A stretch of DNA of 56,583 nt. It comes from Pseudomonas putida. GTDB taxonomy: Bacteria; Pseudomonadota; Gammaproteobacteria; Pseudomonadales; Pseudomonadaceae. Position numbers and translations under genes: made by a program. Where the stretch lies: the NCBI RefSeq assembly GCF_028682175.1, contig NZ_JANHKS010000037.1, positions 1-56,583 on the forward strand. Direction: 5' to 3'. Positions 42,939 through 51,498 of the stretch are shown here, one piece after another (the first letter of the stretch is position 1; each line of letters opens with the position of its first letter). The notes beneath the pieces are model-generated. The model worked only from the letters and a program-made list of their open reading frames with translations. It made no database searches and had not been told where the DNA came from.

Positions 42939-43094
42939 TGAAATGAAGGTGGGAGCGCTTTTGGCGTTTGGCCACCGTCCTGTAGGAGTGAGCTTGCTCG
43001 CGATGACGGTTCATCAGGCGCTAATTGCGTGTCTGACAAACCGCTATCGCGAGCAAGCTCACTCCTACAGGATTGGGTTCCCACTTTCATTTCA
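42939..43094. repeat. 18-bp inverted repeat enclosing a REPIN
   Basis: TGAAATGAAGGTGGGAGC (42939-42956) is complementary to GTTCCCACTTTCATTTCA (43077-43094). The two DNA mismatches would be G-U pairs in the plus-strand transcript. The family-B REPIN lies inside, so the whole gap between hutH and hutT can fold as nested helices. Confidence 0.8.
42979..43071. repeat. Family-B REPIN (B3) inside the hut operon
   Basis: Inverted CCTGTAGGAGTGAGCTTGCT arms. The loop contains GCTAATTGCGTGTCTGACAA, shared with the element at 51393-51485; the two whole elements differ at about 3 positions. Confidence 0.95.
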
Positions 43095-43122
43095 GCAAAA
43101 GAACTACCAGGAAAAGCGTGAG

Positions 43123-44517
43123 ATGAAACCGCAAAACGCAACAGATCTTAAACGCGGGCTCAGCGCCCGGCACATTCGCTTCATGGCGCTGGGCTCGGCG
43201 ATCGGCACAGGGCTGTTCTATGGCTCGGCATCCGCCATCAAACTGGCCGGCCCCGCCGTGCTGCTGGTCTACCTCATCGCGGGCGCCGCGGTGTACATGG
43301 TCATGCGCGCCCTGGGCGAGATGGCCGTGCGCAATCCTGTGGCAGGCTCGTTCAGCGAGTACGCCACGCAATACCTGGGCCCCATGGCAGGTTTCGTCCT
43401 GGGCTGGACCTACGCATTCGAAATGATCATCGTCTGCCTGGCCGACGTCACGGCGTTCGGGATCTACATGGGTTTCTGGTTCCCCGAAGTGCCCCGCTGG
43501 ATCTGGGTGCTCGGCATCGTTTTCGTGATTGGCGCGCTCAACCTGTGCAGCGTCAAAGTGTTTGGCGAGACTGAATTCTGGCTGTCGCTGCTCAAGGTCG
43601 GCGCGATCATCGCCATGATTCTCGCAGGGTTCGGCATCCTGCTGTTCGGCATCGGCTCATCGGCCGGCGACAGCGTCAGCCACGTGAGCAACCTCTGGAC
43701 CCAGGGCGGCTTCATGCCCAACGGCGTCAGTGGCCTGGTCGCGGCGCTGGCCGTGGTGATGTTTGCCTTCGGCGGCATTGAAATCATCGGCGTGGCCGCA
43801 GGCGAAGCGCGCGACCCCGAGCGCGTGATTCCCCGCGCGATCAATGCCGTGCCGCTGCGCATCCTGCTGTTTTACGTACTGACGCTGTTCGTATTGATGT
43901 CGCTCTACCCGTGGCAGGAAATCGGCAGCCAGGGCAGCCCCTTCGTGCAGATTTTCGAGAAACTGGGGATTCCGTCTGCGGCGATCATCCTCAATATCGT
44001 GGTGATCTCGGCGGCCGTTTCGGCGATCAACAGCGACATCTTCGGCGCGGGCCGCATGATGTACGGCCTGGCGCGGCAAGGCCAGGCGCCCAAGGGTTTC
44101 GCACAGCTTTCCGGCGCAGGCGTGCCGTGGATGACCGTGCTGGTGATGGGCGGCGCGCTGCTGGTCGGCGTGGTGCTGAACTACCTGATTCCGGAAAACG
44201 TGTTCCTGCTGATCGCGTCCATCGCCACCTTCGCCACCGTCTGGGTGTGGCTGATGATTCTGGTGACGCAGATCGCCATGCGCCGCTCGATGAGCAAGGA
44301 CGAAGTCGCACAACTGAAATTCCCGGTCCCGTTCTGGCCCGCCGCGCCCATCGCCGCCACCGCGTTCATGGTGTTCGTGTTCGCCGTGCTGGGTTACTTC
44401 CCGGACACGCAGGCGGCCCTGGTGGTCGGCGCGGTGTGGATCGTGTTGCTGGTGGTTGCATACCGGGTGTGGGTCAAGCCTGGACAGAACCTGATCAAAA
44501 ACCGGTCTACCGGATGA
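43123..44517 (+). CDS. hutT: HutT, amino acid permease (probable histidine transporter)
   Basis: A 464-residue permease of the amino acid-polyamine-cation superfamily with about 12 helices. The N-terminal block KRGLSARHIRFMALGSAIGTG and the ARDPERVIPRAI loop are family signatures. It is probably the histidine-specific permease HutTh of P. fluorescens, judged by operon position. The ATG at 43123 is chosen over the longer frame, which would read through the REPIN. Confidence 0.93.
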   Translation: MKPQNATDLKRGLSARHIRFMALGSAIGTGLFYGSASAIKLAGPAVLLVYLIAGAAVYMVMRALGEMAVRNPVAGSFSEYATQYLGPMAGFVLGWTYAFEMIIVCLADVTAFGIYMGFWFPEVPRWIWVLGIVFVIGALNLCSVKVFGETEFWLSLLKVGAIIAMILAGFGILLFGIGSSAGDSVSHVSNLWTQGGFMPNGVSGLVAALAVVMFAFGGIEIIGVAAGEARDPERVIPRAINAVPLRILLFYVLTLFVLMSLYPWQEIGSQGSPFVQIFEKLGIPSAAIILNIVVISAAVSAINSDIFGAGRMMYGLARQGQAPKGFAQLSGAGVPWMTVLVMGGALLVGVVLNYLIPENVFLLIASIATFATVWVWLMILVTQIAMRRSMSKDEVAQLKFPVPFWPAAPIAATAFMVFVFAVLGYFPDTQAALVVGAVWIVLLVVAYRVWVKPGQNLIKNRSTG

Positions 44518-44524
44518 CACAAAA

Positions 44525-44617
44525 CCTGTAGGAGTGAGCTTGCTCGCGATTGCCATGGATCAGACATGGATAGGCTGCCTGACACACTGCCATCGCGAGC
44601 AAGCTCACTCCTACAGG
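44525..44617. repeat. Family-B REPIN (B4) inside the hut operon
   Basis: Inverted CCTGTAGGAGTGAGCTTGCT arms begin 8 bases after the hutT stop and end 29 bases before the hutI start. Confidence 0.93.
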
Positions 44618-44646
44618 CTCTCTATCGATTTCTTGTGGAGGCACTG

Positions 44647-45852
44647 ATGAAAACGCTCTGGCACAACTGTCACGCAGCAAGCATGGCGAACGGCACTTAC
44701 TCGATCATCGAGGACGCGGCCATCGTCACCGACGGCGCGCATATCGCCTGGATCGGCCCGCGTGCTGAATTGCCAGAGCAAGGCGAGTTGCAATCGGTGG
44801 ACCTGGCCGGTGCCTGGGTCACCCCCGGCCTGATCGACTGCCACACCCACACCGTGTTCGGCGGCAACCGCAGCGGTGAATTCGAGCAGCGCCTGCAAGG
44901 CGTGAGCTACGCCGAAATCGCAGCCGCCGGTGGTGGTATCGCCAGCACCGTGCGCGCCACCCGCGCAGCCAGCGAAGAACAGTTGTACGCCAGCGCCGAG
45001 CGCCGTCTGCTGCACCTGATGAAAGACGGCGTGACCACGGTCGAGATCAAGTCCGGCTACGGCCTGGACCTGGCCAACGAGCGCAAGATGCTGCGCGTCG
45101 CCCGGCAACTGGGCGAGAAACTCCCGGTCACCGTGCGCAGCACCTGCCTGGCCGCCCACGCCCTGCCGCCGGAATACAAAGATCAGTCCGACGCCTACAT
45201 CTCGCACATCTGCAGCGAGATGCTGCCGGCGCTGGCAGCCGAAGACCTGGTGGACGCCGTCGATGCCTTCTGCGAATACCTGGCGTTTTCCCCCGCGCAG
45301 GTCGAGCAGGTGTTCATCACCGCAGGCGAGCTGGGATTGCCGGTCAAGCTGCACGCCGAGCAACTGTCGTCGCTGCACGGTTCGAGCCTGGCGGCGCGCT
45401 ATCAGGCGCTGTCGGCCGACCATCTGGAATTCATGACCGAGGAAGACGCCATCGCCATGGCCGCCTCGGGCACCGTCGCGGTGCTGCTTCCAGGGGCCTT
45501 TTACTTCCTGCGCGAAACCCAGTTGCCGCCGATGGATGCCTTGCGCAAGCACGGCGTGAAGATCGCCATCGCCACCGACCTCAACCCTGGCACCTCGCCG
45601 GGCCTGTCCCTGCGCCTGATGCTGAACATGGCCTGCACCCTGTTCCGCATGACGCCGGAAGAAGCCCTGGCCGGCGCCACGATCCATGCCGCCCAGGCGC
45701 TGGGCATGGCTGACACCCATGGCTCGCTGGAAGTGGGCAAGGTCGCCGACTTCGTGGCCTGGAACATCGAACGCCCGGCGGACCTGGCCTATTGGCTGGG
45801 CGGGGATCTGGACAAGCGCGTCGTGCGTCACGGCGTGGAAAGTCGTTTCTAA
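44647..45852 (+). CDS. hutI: HutI, imidazolonepropionase
   Basis: A 401-residue metal-dependent amidohydrolase that opens imidazolonepropionate to formimidoylglutamate, step 3. The metal site HxH is in DCHTHTVFGG, with further ligands in KLHAEQLS and the Asp of IATDLNPGTSP. GGAGG lies 6-7 bases before the ATG at 44647. hutG follows after 13 bases. Confidence 0.97.
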   Translation: MKTLWHNCHAASMANGTYSIIEDAAIVTDGAHIAWIGPRAELPEQGELQSVDLAGAWVTPGLIDCHTHTVFGGNRSGEFEQRLQGVSYAEIAAAGGGIASTVRATRAASEEQLYASAERRLLHLMKDGVTTVEIKSGYGLDLANERKMLRVARQLGEKLPVTVRSTCLAAHALPPEYKDQSDAYISHICSEMLPALAAEDLVDAVDAFCEYLAFSPAQVEQVFITAGELGLPVKLHAEQLSSLHGSSLAARYQALSADHLEFMTEEDAIAMAASGTVAVLLPGAFYFLRETQLPPMDALRKHGVKIAIATDLNPGTSPGLSLRLMLNMACTLFRMTPEEALAGATIHAAQALGMADTHGSLEVGKVADFVAWNIERPADLAYWLGGDLDKRVVRHGVESRF

Positions 45853-45865
45853 TCAGGAGAACATT

Positions 45866-46669
45866 GTGGATAAGGTTCTGAGTTTCACTCGCGGTCGTGT
45901 ACCGCTGCTCATCAGCATGCCGCATCCGGGGCTGAACCTGACGCCGGTGGTGCGCGACGGCCTGGTGGACGAGGCGGTCAGCCTGCCGGACACCGACTGG
46001 CACATCCCGCGCCTGTACGACTTCGCCCACGATCTGGGTGCCAGCGTACTGAGCGCCGAATACTCGCGCTTCGTCATCGACCTCAACCGTCCCTCCGACG
46101 ACAAGCCGCTGTACGCCGGCGCGACCACCGGGCTGTTCCCTTCGACGCTGTTCGAAGGCGACTCTCTCTTCAAGCAAGGCCAAGAGCCGAGCAAGGAAGA
46201 GCGCGCGACTTATCTCGCGAAAATCTGGACGCCGTACCACGACACCCTGCGCAATGAGCTGGAGCGCCTGCGCGACGAGTTCGGCTACGCGCTGCTGTTC
46301 GACGCCCACTCGATTCGCGGGCACATCCCGCACCTGTTCGATGGCCGCCTGCCGGACTTCAACCTGGGCACTTTCAATGGCGCAAGCTGCGATGAAGCCC
46401 TGGCCAAACGCCTGGAAGCCACCTGCGCCGCCGCCAAGGACTACAGCCATGTGCTCAACGGCAGGTTCAAGGGCGGCCACATCACCCGCCACTACGGCAA
46501 CCCGGCCGAACATATACATGCCGTGCAGCTGGAGCTGGCGCAGAGCAACTACATGGACGAGTTCGTGCCCTTCCACTACCGCCCGGACCTGGCCGACCCG
46601 ACGCGGGTGGTGTTGAAGCAGTTGTTGCAGCAGATGATCGATTGGGGCCGCGAGACTTACGGCAAGTAA
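45866..46669 (+). CDS. hutG: HutG, N-formylglutamate deformylase
   Basis: A 267-residue N-formylglutamate amidohydrolase that releases glutamate and formate, step 5. Conserved metal and substrate blocks are PLLISMPHPG, LLFDAHSIRGHIPHLF and GRFKGGHITRHYG. It starts with GTG at 45866 with AGGAGA 7 bases upstream. It is the last gene of the hut operon. Together with hutF it defines the five-step rather than the four-step pathway. Confidence 0.96.
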   Translation: MDKVLSFTRGRVPLLISMPHPGLNLTPVVRDGLVDEAVSLPDTDWHIPRLYDFAHDLGASVLSAEYSRFVIDLNRPSDDKPLYAGATTGLFPSTLFEGDSLFKQGQEPSKEERATYLAKIWTPYHDTLRNELERLRDEFGYALLFDAHSIRGHIPHLFDGRLPDFNLGTFNGASCDEALAKRLEATCAAAKDYSHVLNGRFKGGHITRHYGNPAEHIHAVQLELAQSNYMDEFVPFHYRPDLADPTRVVLKQLLQQMIDWGRETYGK

Positions 46670-46680
46670 GCAAGGTTCTC

Positions 46681-46768
46681 GTGGGAGCGCGCTTGCCCGC
46701 GACTGCGGTGTGTCAGGTACGAATGTGTGTACTGACACACTGCGGTCGCGGGCAAGCGCGCTCCTACA
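46681..46768. repeat. Family-C REPIN (C3)
   Basis: Inverted GTGGGAGCGCGCTTGCCCGC and GCGGGCAAGCGCGCTCCTAC arms. The pairing continues inward through GCGGTGTGTCAG. It separates hutG from the convergent cadA and is the only candidate terminator structure there. Confidence 0.93.
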
Positions 46769-46780
46769 GAGTTGTGGCGT

Positions 46781-49066
46781 CTATTTGCGAAGCAACCGCA
46801 ACCCGTTGAACACCACCAGCAGACTCACGCCCATGTCGGCGAATACCGCCATCCACATGGTCGCCATCCCTGCAAAGGTCACCACCAGAAAGATCGCCTT
46901 GATCACCAGCGCCAGCGCGATGTTCTGTTTGAGCACCGCGGCGGTATCCCGAGACAGACGGATGAACGCCGGGATCTTGCGCAAGTTGTCGTCCATCAAC
47001 GCCACGTCAGCTGTCTCGATGGCGGTGTCGGTTCCCGCCGCTGCCATGGCGAATCCGATCTCGGCCCGGGCCAGCGCCGGGGCGTCGTTGATGCCGTCGC
47101 CGACCATGCCCACGCGATGCTTCTGCACATACAACGCTTCGATGGCCTGCAGCTTGTCGGTGGGCAGCAGATCGCCCTTCGCCTGATCAATGCCCACCTG
47201 AGCGGCAATCGCCCTGGCCGTGTGCGGATTATCGCCGGTCAGCATCAGGGTTTTCACCCCCAGTGCATGCAATTGCGCGATGGCATCCCGGCTGGTTTCC
47301 TTGACCGTATCGGCCACGGCGAACAACGCCAGCGCGCCGCTCGTATCGAACAGCAGCACCACCGTCTTGCCTTGGGCTTCCAGCGCCTCAAGGCGCGCTT
47401 CAAGTGCCGGCGAGCACAGCCCCGACTCGTGCACCAGCCGATGGTTGCCCAGGTGATACAGGCGCCCTTCGATCTCGCCTCTTACACCCCGACCGCCCAG
47501 CGCCTCGAACGCTTCCACCGGCAAATGCCCATCCGGCCCGAACGCCTTGGCGATGGCTTGGGAAACCGGGTGATCGGAACGCCCTGCAAGGCTTGCAGAG
47601 ATGGCCAAGGCCCGCTCGCCAAACGCCTCATCGAGCAGCACGTAATCGGTCTGCACCGGCTTGCCGTGGGTGATGGTGCCGGTCTTGTCCAGCGCCAGAT
47701 AATCGAGCTTGTGGCCCATTTCCAGATAGACGCCGCCCTTGACCAGAATCCCCTTGCGCGCCGCCGCAGCCAGGCCGCTGACGATGCTCACCGGCGTGGA
47801 AATCACCAGCGCACAGGGGCAGGCCACCACCAGCAATACCAGCGCGCGATAGATCCAGTCGAACCACGCTGCGCCCATGAACAGCGGCGGGATGACCGCC
47901 ACCGCCAGGGCCAGAACGAACACCGCCGGGGTGTAGACCTTCGAAAAGCTGTCGACGAAGCGCTGGGTCGGCGCCCGCGCGCCTTGCGCCGCTTCGACTG
48001 CATGGATGATCCGCGCCAGGGTCGAGTCATTCGCTGCTGCGGTCACCCGGTATTCCAGGGAGCCTGCCTGATTGATGGTGCCGGCGAACACCTTGTCACC
48101 GATGTTCTTCTCCACCGGCAGACTTTCGCCGGTGATGGGCGCCTGGTCGATGGTCGAATGCCCGGCCACCACTTCGCCGTCCAGCCCGATGCGTTCGCCC
48201 GGTTTGACCCGCACCACGCTGCCCAGCACGATCTGTTTGGCCTCGGCTTCGACCCACTGGCCGTCCTGCTGCACGGTGACCAGTTGCGGGGTCAGTTTCA
48301 TCAAGCCGCTGATCGCGTTGCGGGCACGGTCCAGGGAGCGGGCCTCGATCAACTCGGCCACGGTAAACAGAAACATTACCATCGCCGCTTCCGGCCACTG
48401 CCCGATCAGCACGGCGCCAGTCACCGCGATGCTCATCAGCGCGTTGATGTTGAGGTTGAAGTTCTTCAGGGCGATCCAGCCCTTTTTGTAGGTGGTCAGG
48501 CCGCAGCTGACAATCGCCACCAGGGCAACCAGCGCTACCACCCAGTTGGGTGCCGCATTGGTGAAATGAATGACCTCGGCCGCCATCGCCGCAACGCCGG
48601 ACAGCGCCAACGGCCACCAGGCTTTCTTTGCCGCAGGAGCAACGGTTGTCTCGCTATCGCCGCCGGCCTCGATCAGGTCGGCCTGCATGCCTAATGTACC
48701 GATGGCCTCGCGAATCGGCTCGGCAGAAGGCAGCTCGTGCCACACGCCCAGCACGCGGTTGATCAGGTTGAATTCCAGCTTCTGGATGCCCGCCATCTTG
48801 CCCAGCTTGTTCTGGATGAGCGTCTGTTCGGTGGGGCAGTCCATGGCTTCGATGCGGAACTGGCTCAGGCGCCCGTCTTCAGTGGCCGTGCCGACAGTGA
48901 CACTTGCTGGCGCGCTGTCATGGGAGCAGCAGGAATGGGCGTGATGCTCGTGCTTGCCCACCGGGGTGAACTTGCCCGGCGCAGCGTCATGGGAGGCATG
49001 GCCGTGGCCGTGATGGTCATGACCTGCGTGATCGTTTGGCGAATGCTTGTGTACAGAGTCACTCAT
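46781..49066 (-). CDS. cadA: Heavy-metal P1B-type ATPase (Cd/Zn/Pb exporter)
   Basis: A 761-residue ATPase. Residues 1-55 are very rich in His with a CC pair and may bind metal. One heavy-metal-associated domain follows, with MDCPTE in place of the usual GMxCxxC. The membrane metal site is CPCALVIS, the phosphorylation site DKTGTITHG and the hinge GDGINDAPALA. CPC with this architecture indicates Zn/Cd/Pb export. The frame is open to 49105, but I chose the ATG at 49066 (MSDSVHKHS). It is divergent from cadR, with a MerR-type operator between them. Confidence 0.94.
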   Translation of the reverse strand: MSDSVHKHSPNDHAGHDHHGHGHASHDAAPGKFTPVGKHEHHAHSCCSHDSAPASVTVGTATEDGRLSQFRIEAMDCPTEQTLIQNKLGKMAGIQKLEFNLINRVLGVWHELPSAEPIREAIGTLGMQADLIEAGGDSETTVAPAAKKAWWPLALSGVAAMAAEVIHFTNAAPNWVVALVALVAIVSCGLTTYKKGWIALKNFNLNINALMSIAVTGAVLIGQWPEAAMVMFLFTVAELIEARSLDRARNAISGLMKLTPQLVTVQQDGQWVEAEAKQIVLGSVVRVKPGERIGLDGEVVAGHSTIDQAPITGESLPVEKNIGDKVFAGTINQAGSLEYRVTAAANDSTLARIIHAVEAAQGARAPTQRFVDSFSKVYTPAVFVLALAVAVIPPLFMGAAWFDWIYRALVLLVVACPCALVISTPVSIVSGLAAAARKGILVKGGVYLEMGHKLDYLALDKTGTITHGKPVQTDYVLLDEAFGERALAISASLAGRSDHPVSQAIAKAFGPDGHLPVEAFEALGGRGVRGEIEGRLYHLGNHRLVHESGLCSPALEARLEALEAQGKTVVLLFDTSGALALFAVADTVKETSRDAIAQLHALGVKTLMLTGDNPHTARAIAAQVGIDQAKGDLLPTDKLQAIEALYVQKHRVGMVGDGINDAPALARAEIGFAMAAAGTDTAIETADVALMDDNLRKIPAFIRLSRDTAAVLKQNIALALVIKAIFLVVTFAGMATMWMAVFADMGVSLLVVFNGLRLLRK

Positions 49067-49103
49067 AAGTCGAGTCTCTAAGTGTGCTTGTTGCCAAGTG
49101 AAC

Positions 49104-49127
49104 ACCCTGTAGCCACTATAGGGTCAA
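49104..49127 (-). promoter_or_regulatory. CadR/MerR-type operator-promoter for cadA
   Basis: An inverted repeat with arms ACCCTGTAG and CTATAGGGT spans 49104-49124, and TTGACC (minus strand, 49122-49127) is its -35 element. The palindrome sits within an expected long spacer, the usual arrangement for MerR-family activators that untwist the promoter. Confidence 0.82.
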
Positions 49128-49150
49128 GCCACAAAACGGGATCGGGCCTC

Positions 49151-49609
49151 ATGAAAGCGTCTTTCAAGATTGGCGAACTGGCAAAACTCACTGACTGCGC
49201 CGTGGAAACCATCCGCTATTACGAGCGCGAGGGCCTGTTGTCCGAGCCTGCGCGCAGCGAGGGCAACTACCGGCTGTACACCCAGGAGCATGTCGAGCGG
49301 CTGACCTTCATTCGCAACTGCCGCAGCCTGGACATGACCCTCGACGAAATCCGCAGCCTGCTGACCTTGCGTGACAGCCCCCAGGATCAGTGCCAGAGCG
49401 TCAACTCGCTGATCGACGAGCACATCCAGCACGTCAGCGCCCGCATCGTCAGCCTGCAGGCCTTGCAGGCACAGCTGGTCGACCTGCGCCAGCGTTGCAG
49501 CGAAGGGGCACCGGATCATTGCGGGATTCTGGATCGGCTGGAAGTCAGCGGCAGCGTGGTTACGCCGGAAGTCGAGCATTCCCACGTAGGCCGCAGCCAC
49601 GGCCATTGA
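49151..49609 (+). CDS. cadR: CadR, MerR-family metal-responsive regulator
   Basis: A 152-residue regulator. The MerR helix-turn-helix occupies residues 5-70 (FKIGELAKLTDCAVETIRYYE), followed by a dimerisation helix. Cys81, Cys116 and Cys124 match the three-cysteine metal site of CadR/PbrR proteins. The C-terminus is His-rich (HSHVGRSHGH), as in Pseudomonas CadR, where it adds zinc binding. It should activate the divergent cadA with Cd, Zn or Pb. The ATG at 49151 gives the family start. Confidence 0.94.
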   Translation: MKASFKIGELAKLTDCAVETIRYYEREGLLSEPARSEGNYRLYTQEHVERLTFIRNCRSLDMTLDEIRSLLTLRDSPQDQCQSVNSLIDEHIQHVSARIVSLQALQAQLVDLRQRCSEGAPDHCGILDRLEVSGSVVTPEVEHSHVGRSHGH

Positions 49610-49625
49610 GCCGTCTTACTACTTC

Positions 49626-49717
49626 CCTGTAGGAGTGAGCTTGCTCGCGATAGCGGTGGGTCAGCTCCAAATGTGGAGCTGACCCACCGCTATCGCGAGC
49701 AAGCTCACTCCTACAGG
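49626..49717. repeat. Family-B REPIN (B5), a perfect 44-bp palindrome
   Basis: Bases 49626-49669 and 49674-49717 are exact reverse complements with only AATG between them. Every other REPIN in the window has an imperfect loop. It lies between convergent cadR and katA. Confidence 0.95.
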
Positions 49718-49743
49718 CCGGTGGTGCCTGGGCTGCCAACGAC

Positions 49744-49782
49744 AAAGCCCCCACCCTGTCGTCAGAGTGGGGGCCTTTTGTT
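49744..49782. terminator. Bidirectional intrinsic terminator between cadR and katA
   Basis: GCCCCCACCCT and AGAGTGGGGGC form a stem with a small loop, flanked by AAAG on the left and CTTTTGTTT on the right. It can end katA from the minus strand and cadR from the plus strand. Confidence 0.83.
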
Positions 49783-49793
49783 TCAGCGTGAGA

Positions 49794-51242
49794 TCAACCG
49801 TGGTGAATACGCTCCACCGCCTCGGTCACGCCCGCGCCGTACGCCGGGTCCGCCAGGCCACAGTGCTTGATGTGCAGCGCGATCACCGGCGCCGACACGC
49901 CGCGCAGGGCGCGTGCGGTGTTGTCGAACAGCGACTGTTGCTCTTTCGGGCTCATGTTGCGGAACAGGTTACCCGCCTGGGAGAAGTAGTCATCGTCCAC
50001 ACGGTGGTTCCAGTGCCCCGCCGCGCCTTCGATGGACAGCGGCGGCTCGCGGAAATCAGGCTGCTCCTGGAACGCGCCCTTGGTGTTGGGCTCGTAGGAA
50101 GTCATGCCGCCACGGTTGCCGTCGATGCGCATCAGGCCATCGCGGTGGTAGCTGTTCACGTGCAGCGCGGCCTTGGGCGAGTTCACCGGGATCTGGTGGT
50201 AGTTGACGCTCAAGCGGTAGCGCTGGGCATCGCCGTAGGAGAACAGGCGGCCTTGCAGCATCTTGTCCGGCGAGAAGCTGATACCCGGCACCACGTTGGA
50301 CGGCGCGAACGCTGACTGCTCGACATCGGCAAAGTGGTTGTCGGCATTGCGGTTCAGCTCGAAGTAGCCCACCTCAATCAGCGGGTAGTCCGCCTTCGGC
50401 CAGACTTTGGTCAGGTCGAACGGGTTGATGTGGTACGAGCCCGCTTCCTTCTCCGGCATGATCTGCACGAACAGCTTCCAGCGCGGGAAGTTGTTCTGCT
50501 CGATGCTGTCGTAGAGGTCGCGCATGTGGGATTCGCGATCCGCACCGGCCACCGCTTGCGCCTCGGCGTCACTCAGGTTGGCGATGCCCTGCTGGGACAC
50601 GAAGTGGAACTTGACCCAGAAGCGCTCATGCTGCGCGTTGAGGAAGCTGTAAGTGTGGCTGCCGAACCCGTGCATCTCGCGGAAGCTGCGCGGAATGCCG
50701 CGTTCACTCATCACAATAGTGACCTGGTGGAACGACTCGGGCAGTTGGGTCCAGAAGTCCCAGTTGTTTTCCGCGCTGCGCATGCCGGTGCGCGGGTCGC
50801 GCTTCACGGCGTGGTTCAGGTCGGGGAATTTCAGTGGGTCACGCAGGAAGAACACCGGCGTGTTGTTGCCCACCAGGTCCCAGTTGCCTTCTTCGGTGTA
50901 GAACTTCAGGGCGAAGCCGCGAATGTCGCGCTCGGCATCGGCTGCACCGCGCTCACCGGCCACGGTGGAGAAGCGGGCGAACATTTCAGTCTGCTTGCCG
51001 ACCTGGGAGAAGATCTTGGCCCGGGTAAAGCGGGTGATGTCGTGGGTCACGGTGAAGGTGCCGAACGCGCCCGAGCCCTTGGCGTGCATGCGGCGCTCCG
51101 GGATCACTTCACGGTCGAAATGCGCCAGTTTTTCCAGGAACCAGACGTCTTGCAGCAACGCCGGACCATGAGGGCCTGCGGTCTGGATGTTCTGGTTATC
51201 GGCTACCGGGGCGCCGAAAGCGGTGGTCAGTTTGTTGCTCAT
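49794..51242 (-). CDS. katA: KatA, monofunctional haem catalase
   Basis: A 482-residue small-subunit (clade 3) catalase that dismutates hydrogen peroxide. The distal histidine lies in ERRMHAKGSGAFGTF and the proximal haem tyrosine in RLFSYGDAQRYRLS. NADPH-site blocks such as FHFVSQQGI are present. The order of motifs and the N-terminus (TTAFGAPVADNQN) match P. aeruginosa KatA. No signal peptide is evident. Regulation by OxyR is typical for the family, but I could not find a convincing OxyR box. Confidence 0.96.
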   Translation of the reverse strand: MSNKLTTAFGAPVADNQNIQTAGPHGPALLQDVWFLEKLAHFDREVIPERRMHAKGSGAFGTFTVTHDITRFTRAKIFSQVGKQTEMFARFSTVAGERGAADAERDIRGFALKFYTEEGNWDLVGNNTPVFFLRDPLKFPDLNHAVKRDPRTGMRSAENNWDFWTQLPESFHQVTIVMSERGIPRSFREMHGFGSHTYSFLNAQHERFWVKFHFVSQQGIANLSDAEAQAVAGADRESHMRDLYDSIEQNNFPRWKLFVQIMPEKEAGSYHINPFDLTKVWPKADYPLIEVGYFELNRNADNHFADVEQSAFAPSNVVPGISFSPDKMLQGRLFSYGDAQRYRLSVNYHQIPVNSPKAALHVNSYHRDGLMRIDGNRGGMTSYEPNTKGAFQEQPDFREPPLSIEGAAGHWNHRVDDDYFSQAGNLFRNMSPKEQQSLFDNTARALRGVSAPVIALHIKHCGLADPAYGAGVTEAVERIHHG

Positions 51243-51392
51243 GATCGTTTCTCCACAGGTCGCGTGTCTTGTTCGATGTGGAGAACGATAAGCAAATGCG
51301 GGCCGGGAAGCTCATTGGGAGTCCGCACTGGGTTGATAGAGACGATTAATAGAAAATCGATTGATCGATAGCAAAGAACGACGAACGGAAAA

Positions 51393-51485
51393 CCTGTAGG
51401 AGTGAGCTTGCTCGCGATGGCGGTTCACCAGGCGCTAATTGCGTGTCTGACAAACCGCTATCGCGAGCAAGCTGACTCCTACAGG
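51393..51485. repeat. Family-B REPIN (B6)
   Basis: Sister of the element at 42979-43071; arms and loop agree except at about 3 positions. The right arm has GCTGACTCC instead of GCTCACTCC. It lies between the start of katA and the end of cfa. Confidence 0.95.
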
Positions 51486-51498
51486 GTATGGGCGCAAT

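Noticed and set aside
46772..48694. 640-codon plus-strand open frame opposite cadA
   Set aside because: Antisense shadow with His/Arg/Gln-rich composition. The P-type ATPase motifs on the minus strand are decisive.
51243..51390. OxyR binding site upstream of katA
   Set aside because: Several ATAG/CTAT half-sites occur at 51330-51375, but their spacing does not fit the four-part OxyR motif.
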